From NCBI GenBank assembly GCA_022511055.1, contig JAFLSH010000017.1:1-17759 (forward strand): a stretch of 17,759 nt of DNA. Reading direction: 5' to 3'. The notes under the pieces were generated by a model. It saw nothing but the letters and a program-made list of their open reading frames with translations. It was not told the origin of the DNA and made no database searches. How positions within the stretch are numbered: position 1 is the stretch's first letter; every line of letters begins with the position of its first letter. This DNA is from Prevotella sp. (GTDB lineage Bacteria; Bacteroidota; Bacteroidia; Bacteroidales; Bacteroidaceae). Positions 16,024 through 17,759 of this stretch are shown here, piece after piece. Position numbers and translations under genes: made by a program.

Positions 16024-17082
16024 TCATAGTCCGAAATCGGCGTTTCTCACTTCACAGACCTTCTCGCCCTCATACAGCTGCTTGACACCCGTCTCCACAA
16101 TCCGCTCCGTGCCTTCAAGACCCGACACGGCGATGAGCTTTCCCGACGGCACGCCCTGCGCGCTGACCGTCTTGCGGTGTATGGTCGAGTCTGCGGGGTT
16201 GAACACCCAGACGCAGCTGCTGCCATTGTCAGCGAAGATGGCGCGCGCCGGTATCAGGCAGCCGCCCGCCGACTGGCTCTCCATGACTATCCGCACCCGC
16301 AGGTTCATGCCCGGCGTAAGGCTCTTGGCATGCTGGGCGGGAATAGCCAGCTTCATGTGGTAGAGCATGTTGTTGCCGGCATCGGGTGCGAAGCTCTCTG
16401 TCGACAGGGGTATTTCCACATCGGGCAGCGTGGGCGACACGCCCAGCGCACGCGTTATCTTGTCTTTGTTCAGGAACACCGAGACAGGCAGGTCAACGCT
16501 GACCAGCAGCCGCGAGTCATCCGTGATTCTCACGACGGGAGTGCCCGCCCCTACCAGCTCTTCCGGCTCCATGAATTTCTCGGCGACGAAGCCGCCCGAC
16601 GGCGCGAGCAGCCGCGTATAGCCGAGTTTGTTCTCGGCCATCTGGAGCTGAAGCCCCAGCTGCTCATAGCCCGCGGCAAACTTCTCGTAGTCGTTGGGCG
16701 CAATGTTGTGGCGGGCCCACATTTCATCCATGCGCCGCTTCTCCTCGGTCATCTGCTTGTACTGACTTCTGAGCTGGCCGACCCCGATGCGGTAGTCAGA
16801 GTCGTCAAGAAGCGCGAGCAGCTGACCCTTATGCACCCGGTCGCCCTCTTTCACGAGGATTCGGGCTATCCGGCCATCGGCCATGAAGGCCGCGTTCACG
16901 CTCTTGCCCTCTTCCACCGTGCCGGAATACTCGCCGGCGCTGTTGTCGGCGAGGGGTGTGGGGCTGACCAGCACCACGCTCCTTGTCTTGCCGGCCTTGC
17001 TGCCATTTGAACTGGTGCAGCCGCCAAGGGTGGCGAGTGCAGCCGCGAGCAGCAGAAGGGATAATTGATGTCTGTTTCTCAT
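16024..17082 (-). CDS. RND efflux periplasmic adaptor (membrane fusion) lipoprotein
   Basis: This 352-residue protein has a lipobox LGGC (C22), so it is probably anchored in the inner membrane by lipid. Its order is that of an HlyD/AcrA-type adaptor: first lipoyl half at about 65-95 (GRIARILVKEGDRVHKGQLLALLD), a short alpha-hairpin at about 97-153, second lipoyl half at about 154-188 (RLLAPSGGFVAEKFMEPEELVGAGTPVVRI), a beta-barrel at about 191-270, and a membrane-proximal domain to the end (LIPARAIF near 276-283). The hairpin is shorter than AcrA's. It bridges the RND permease and the TolC-like duct. It is the first gene of the efflux operon, about 72 nt from the promoter -7 box at 17155-17162. 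The start at 17082 gives a clean signal peptide; no Shine-Dalgarno is visible. Confidence 0.95.
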   Translation of the reverse strand: MRNRHQLSLLLLAAALATLGGCTSSNGSKAGKTRSVVLVSPTPLADNSAGEYSGTVEEGKSVNAAFMADGRIARILVKEGDRVHKGQLLALLDDSDYRIGVGQLRSQYKQMTEEKRRMDEMWARHNIAPNDYEKFAAGYEQLGLQLQMAENKLGYTRLLAPSGGFVAEKFMEPEELVGAGTPVVRITDDSRLLVSVDLPVSVFLNKDKITRALGVSPTLPDVEIPLSTESFAPDAGNNMLYHMKLAIPAQHAKSLTPGMNLRVRIVMESQSAGGCLIPARAIFADNGSSCVWVFNPADSTIHRKTVSAQGVPSGKLIAVSGLEGTERIVETGVKQLYEGEKVCEVRNADFGL

Positions 17083-17154
17083 TGTGAATAATCGTGTTTG
17101 CCTGACGTGCGTTTCCGCCGCGTCTCGTTCAGTTCATACGTTGAAAAGTCGCCG

Positions 17155-17188
17155 CAAAGGTAATCATAATCTGCGACATATCGGCAAA
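17155..17188 (-). promoter_or_regulatory. Bacteroidetes-type promoter of the RND efflux operon
   Basis: On the minus strand TTTG (17188-17185) is separated by 22 nt from TACCTTTG (17162-17155), matching the Bacteroidetes -33/-7 consensus with a spacer at the long end. Transcription would start near 17148, giving a leader of about 65 nt before the adaptor ATG. No repressor gene or clear operator lies beside it. Confidence 0.65.
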
Positions 17189-17217
17189 GAGGAGGTTAAG
17201 AAAGTTGAATTGTACGG

Positions 17218-17422
17218 AAAAAGCGGCACTTTTTCAGGAGTTAAAGAAGTTAGAGAAGTTAAAGGAGTTAAGCCAAATGTTCTTTCCGCCTTTTCCAGAC
17301 TACATGGGCTCTGCCCTCCAGTCCATCCCAACCCCTCCCCCCCTACTAAACCTACCATACCTACTCCACCTACTAAACCTACCTCAAAAACGCCATGACT
17401 TTCGACAAAAAAGCGGCACTTT
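17218..17422. repeat. Two direct copies of a 15-bp AAAAAGCGGCACTTT motif
   Basis: Identical 15-mers lie at 17218-17232 and 17408-17422, 190 nt apart. The first sits 4 nt before the left 9-bp tandem array and the second 3 nt before the central hairpin. They look like parts of a modular intergenic repeat family rather than gene remnants. Confidence 0.6.
17342..17386. repeat. Five-copy 9-bp tandem repeat, CCTAC consensus
   Basis: Five consecutive 9-bp units each begin with CCTAC (units start at 17342, 17351, 17360, 17369 and 17378), with a variable second half. Units one and four are identical (CCTACTAAA). It shares the 9-bp period with the neighbouring GTTAA arrays but not their sequence. Read in frame it would give a Pro-Thr-X repeat, but that frame has no supporting start or neighbours. 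Confidence 0.7.
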
Positions 17423-17508
17423 AGGAAAATTACTCCGTGAGTTTTGCCCGAAACTCACGGAGTAATTTTCAAAACTCCCATACTATTTTTCAATAGTCAT
17501 GGAGTTTC
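17387..17508. repeat. 122-nt imperfect palindrome with a perfect 19-bp central stem
   Basis: A perfect 19-bp inverted repeat (17426-17444 with 17451-17469, 6-nt loop TGCCCG) starts AAAATTACTCCGTGAG. Outer arms at 17387-17400 and 17495-17508 match 12 of 14 around exactly the same centre, and the 25 nt between are about half matched. The stem starts with AAAA and ends with TTTT, so it could terminate transcription on either strand. A cruciform, a protein-binding palindrome or a structured RNA are alternatives. Confidence 0.7.
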
Positions 17509-17600
17509 GCCAAAGTTCAGCCGAAAAAGCATTTGGCTTAACTCCTTTAACTTCTTTAACTCCCTTAACTCCAAAAAAATGACACATATAGTAGTCATAC

Positions 17601-17759
17601 AAACTGGATGCCCTACACCCTCGACACCCCTTACACCCTACCCTTATAAACACCTGATTTTCAGTTGCCTTTCTGAGCCGTCTGGGGTGTTGGGTATCAA
17701 TTTACCCTACACCCTACCCAACACCCCCGACATCCAGTTTGGGTGTCGGGGGTGTTGAG
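17601..17759. repeat. C-rich tandem and nested inverted repeats at the right edge
   Basis: A period-10 C-rich run (ACACCCT-like, 17611-17643) lies inside an inverted pair AAACTGGATG (17601-17610) / CATCCAGTTT (17731-17740). Two further stems share bases and cannot form together: 17684-17696 with 17715-17727 (13 bp, perfect) and 17719-17735 with 17741-17757 (16 of 17, the odd pair being a G-T wobble). The element may continue beyond the window. Confidence 0.6.

Larger units (their letters stand above)
17237..17572. repeat. 43-bp inverted arms built from 9-bp tandem repeats
   Basis: Left arm 17237-17279 contains four 9-bp units of the form RRAGTTARR (17237-17272) followed by CCAAATG. Right arm 17530-17572 is the reverse complement with 40 of 43 matches, again four 9-bp units (17537-17572). 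The three differences lie inside the tandem units. The 250 bp between the arms hold the CCTAC tandem array and the central palindrome. Weaker symmetry continues about 11 bp inward from each arm. No terminal target-site duplication or transposase is evident. Confidence 0.75.

Noticed and set aside
16177..17010. Plus-strand open frame opposite the adaptor gene
   Set aside because: Antisense shadow with no signal peptide or recognisable motif; the adaptor on the minus strand explains the sequence.
17084..17398. Plus-strand open frame encoding Val-Lys/Glu and Pro-Thr repeats across the repeat island
   Set aside because: The open frame follows from 9-bp periods being multiples of three. It crosses the minus-strand promoter, has no start context and ends inside the palindrome.
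17237..17572. Insertion sequence with terminal inverted repeats
   Set aside because: The 250-bp interior has no transposase frame and no target-site duplication could be seen, so I list it only as a repeat structure.
17611..17759. CRISPR-like C-rich repeats
   Set aside because: Units are about 10 bp, imperfect and without unique spacers of constant length, and no cas gene is present.

Overview
The window looks like a chromosomal piece of a Bacteroidales bacterium, most likely Prevotella-like. The evidence is the SusC/SusD pair, an ECF sigma factor with a FecR anti-sigma factor, lipoproteins with acidic residues just after the lipobox cysteine, Bacteroidetes-type promoters (TTTG ... TAnnTTTG) and A/T-rich translation starts without clear Shine-Dalgarno sequences. 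All eleven genes I can support lie on the minus strand, so transcription runs from high to low coordinates.

Region A (17083-17759) holds no gene. It is a dense repeat island: 9-bp-period tandem repeats, a pair of 43-bp inverted arms, a 122-nt imperfect palindrome around a perfect 19-bp stem, and two mutually exclusive hairpins at the right edge. A minus-strand promoter at 17155-17188 points into region B.

Region B (11570-17082) is a tripartite efflux operon: lipoprotein adaptor, RND permease and TolC-like outer membrane factor. The genes are 9 nt apart and then overlap by 4 nt. It is clearly more GC-rich than everything to its left.

Region C (9886-11553) encodes an ECF sigma factor and a FecR-type anti-sigma factor, starting only 16 nt after the tolC-like stop. 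It ends in an intrinsic terminator that overlaps the fecR-like stop codon.

Region D (300-9782) is a six-gene SusCD-type operon: a SusC-like TonB-dependent transporter with an N-terminal STN signalling domain; a SusD-like lipoprotein; a lipoprotein resembling the SusD-associated zinc metallopeptidase family (Peptidase_Mx1-like) but without HExxH; a FISUMP-domain lipoprotein; a secreted protein with an InlB/List-Bact-like repeat; and a periplasmic TlpA-like thioredoxin. A plausible working model is trans-envelope signalling. Ligand binding at SusCD would be passed from the STN domain to the periplasmic part of FecR, releasing the ECF sigma factor, which would then activate the susC promoter just downstream. 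The substrate cannot be read from the sequence; neighbours of this type fit a peptide, protein or modified ligand at least as well as a glycan, and no glycoside hydrolase is present.

Region E (1-299) carries an inverted repeat and a good minus-strand promoter for a gene beyond the left edge. I see no transposase, tRNA, rRNA, CRISPR array or phage gene. The least expected items are the catalytically dead metallopeptidase homologue and the repeat island.
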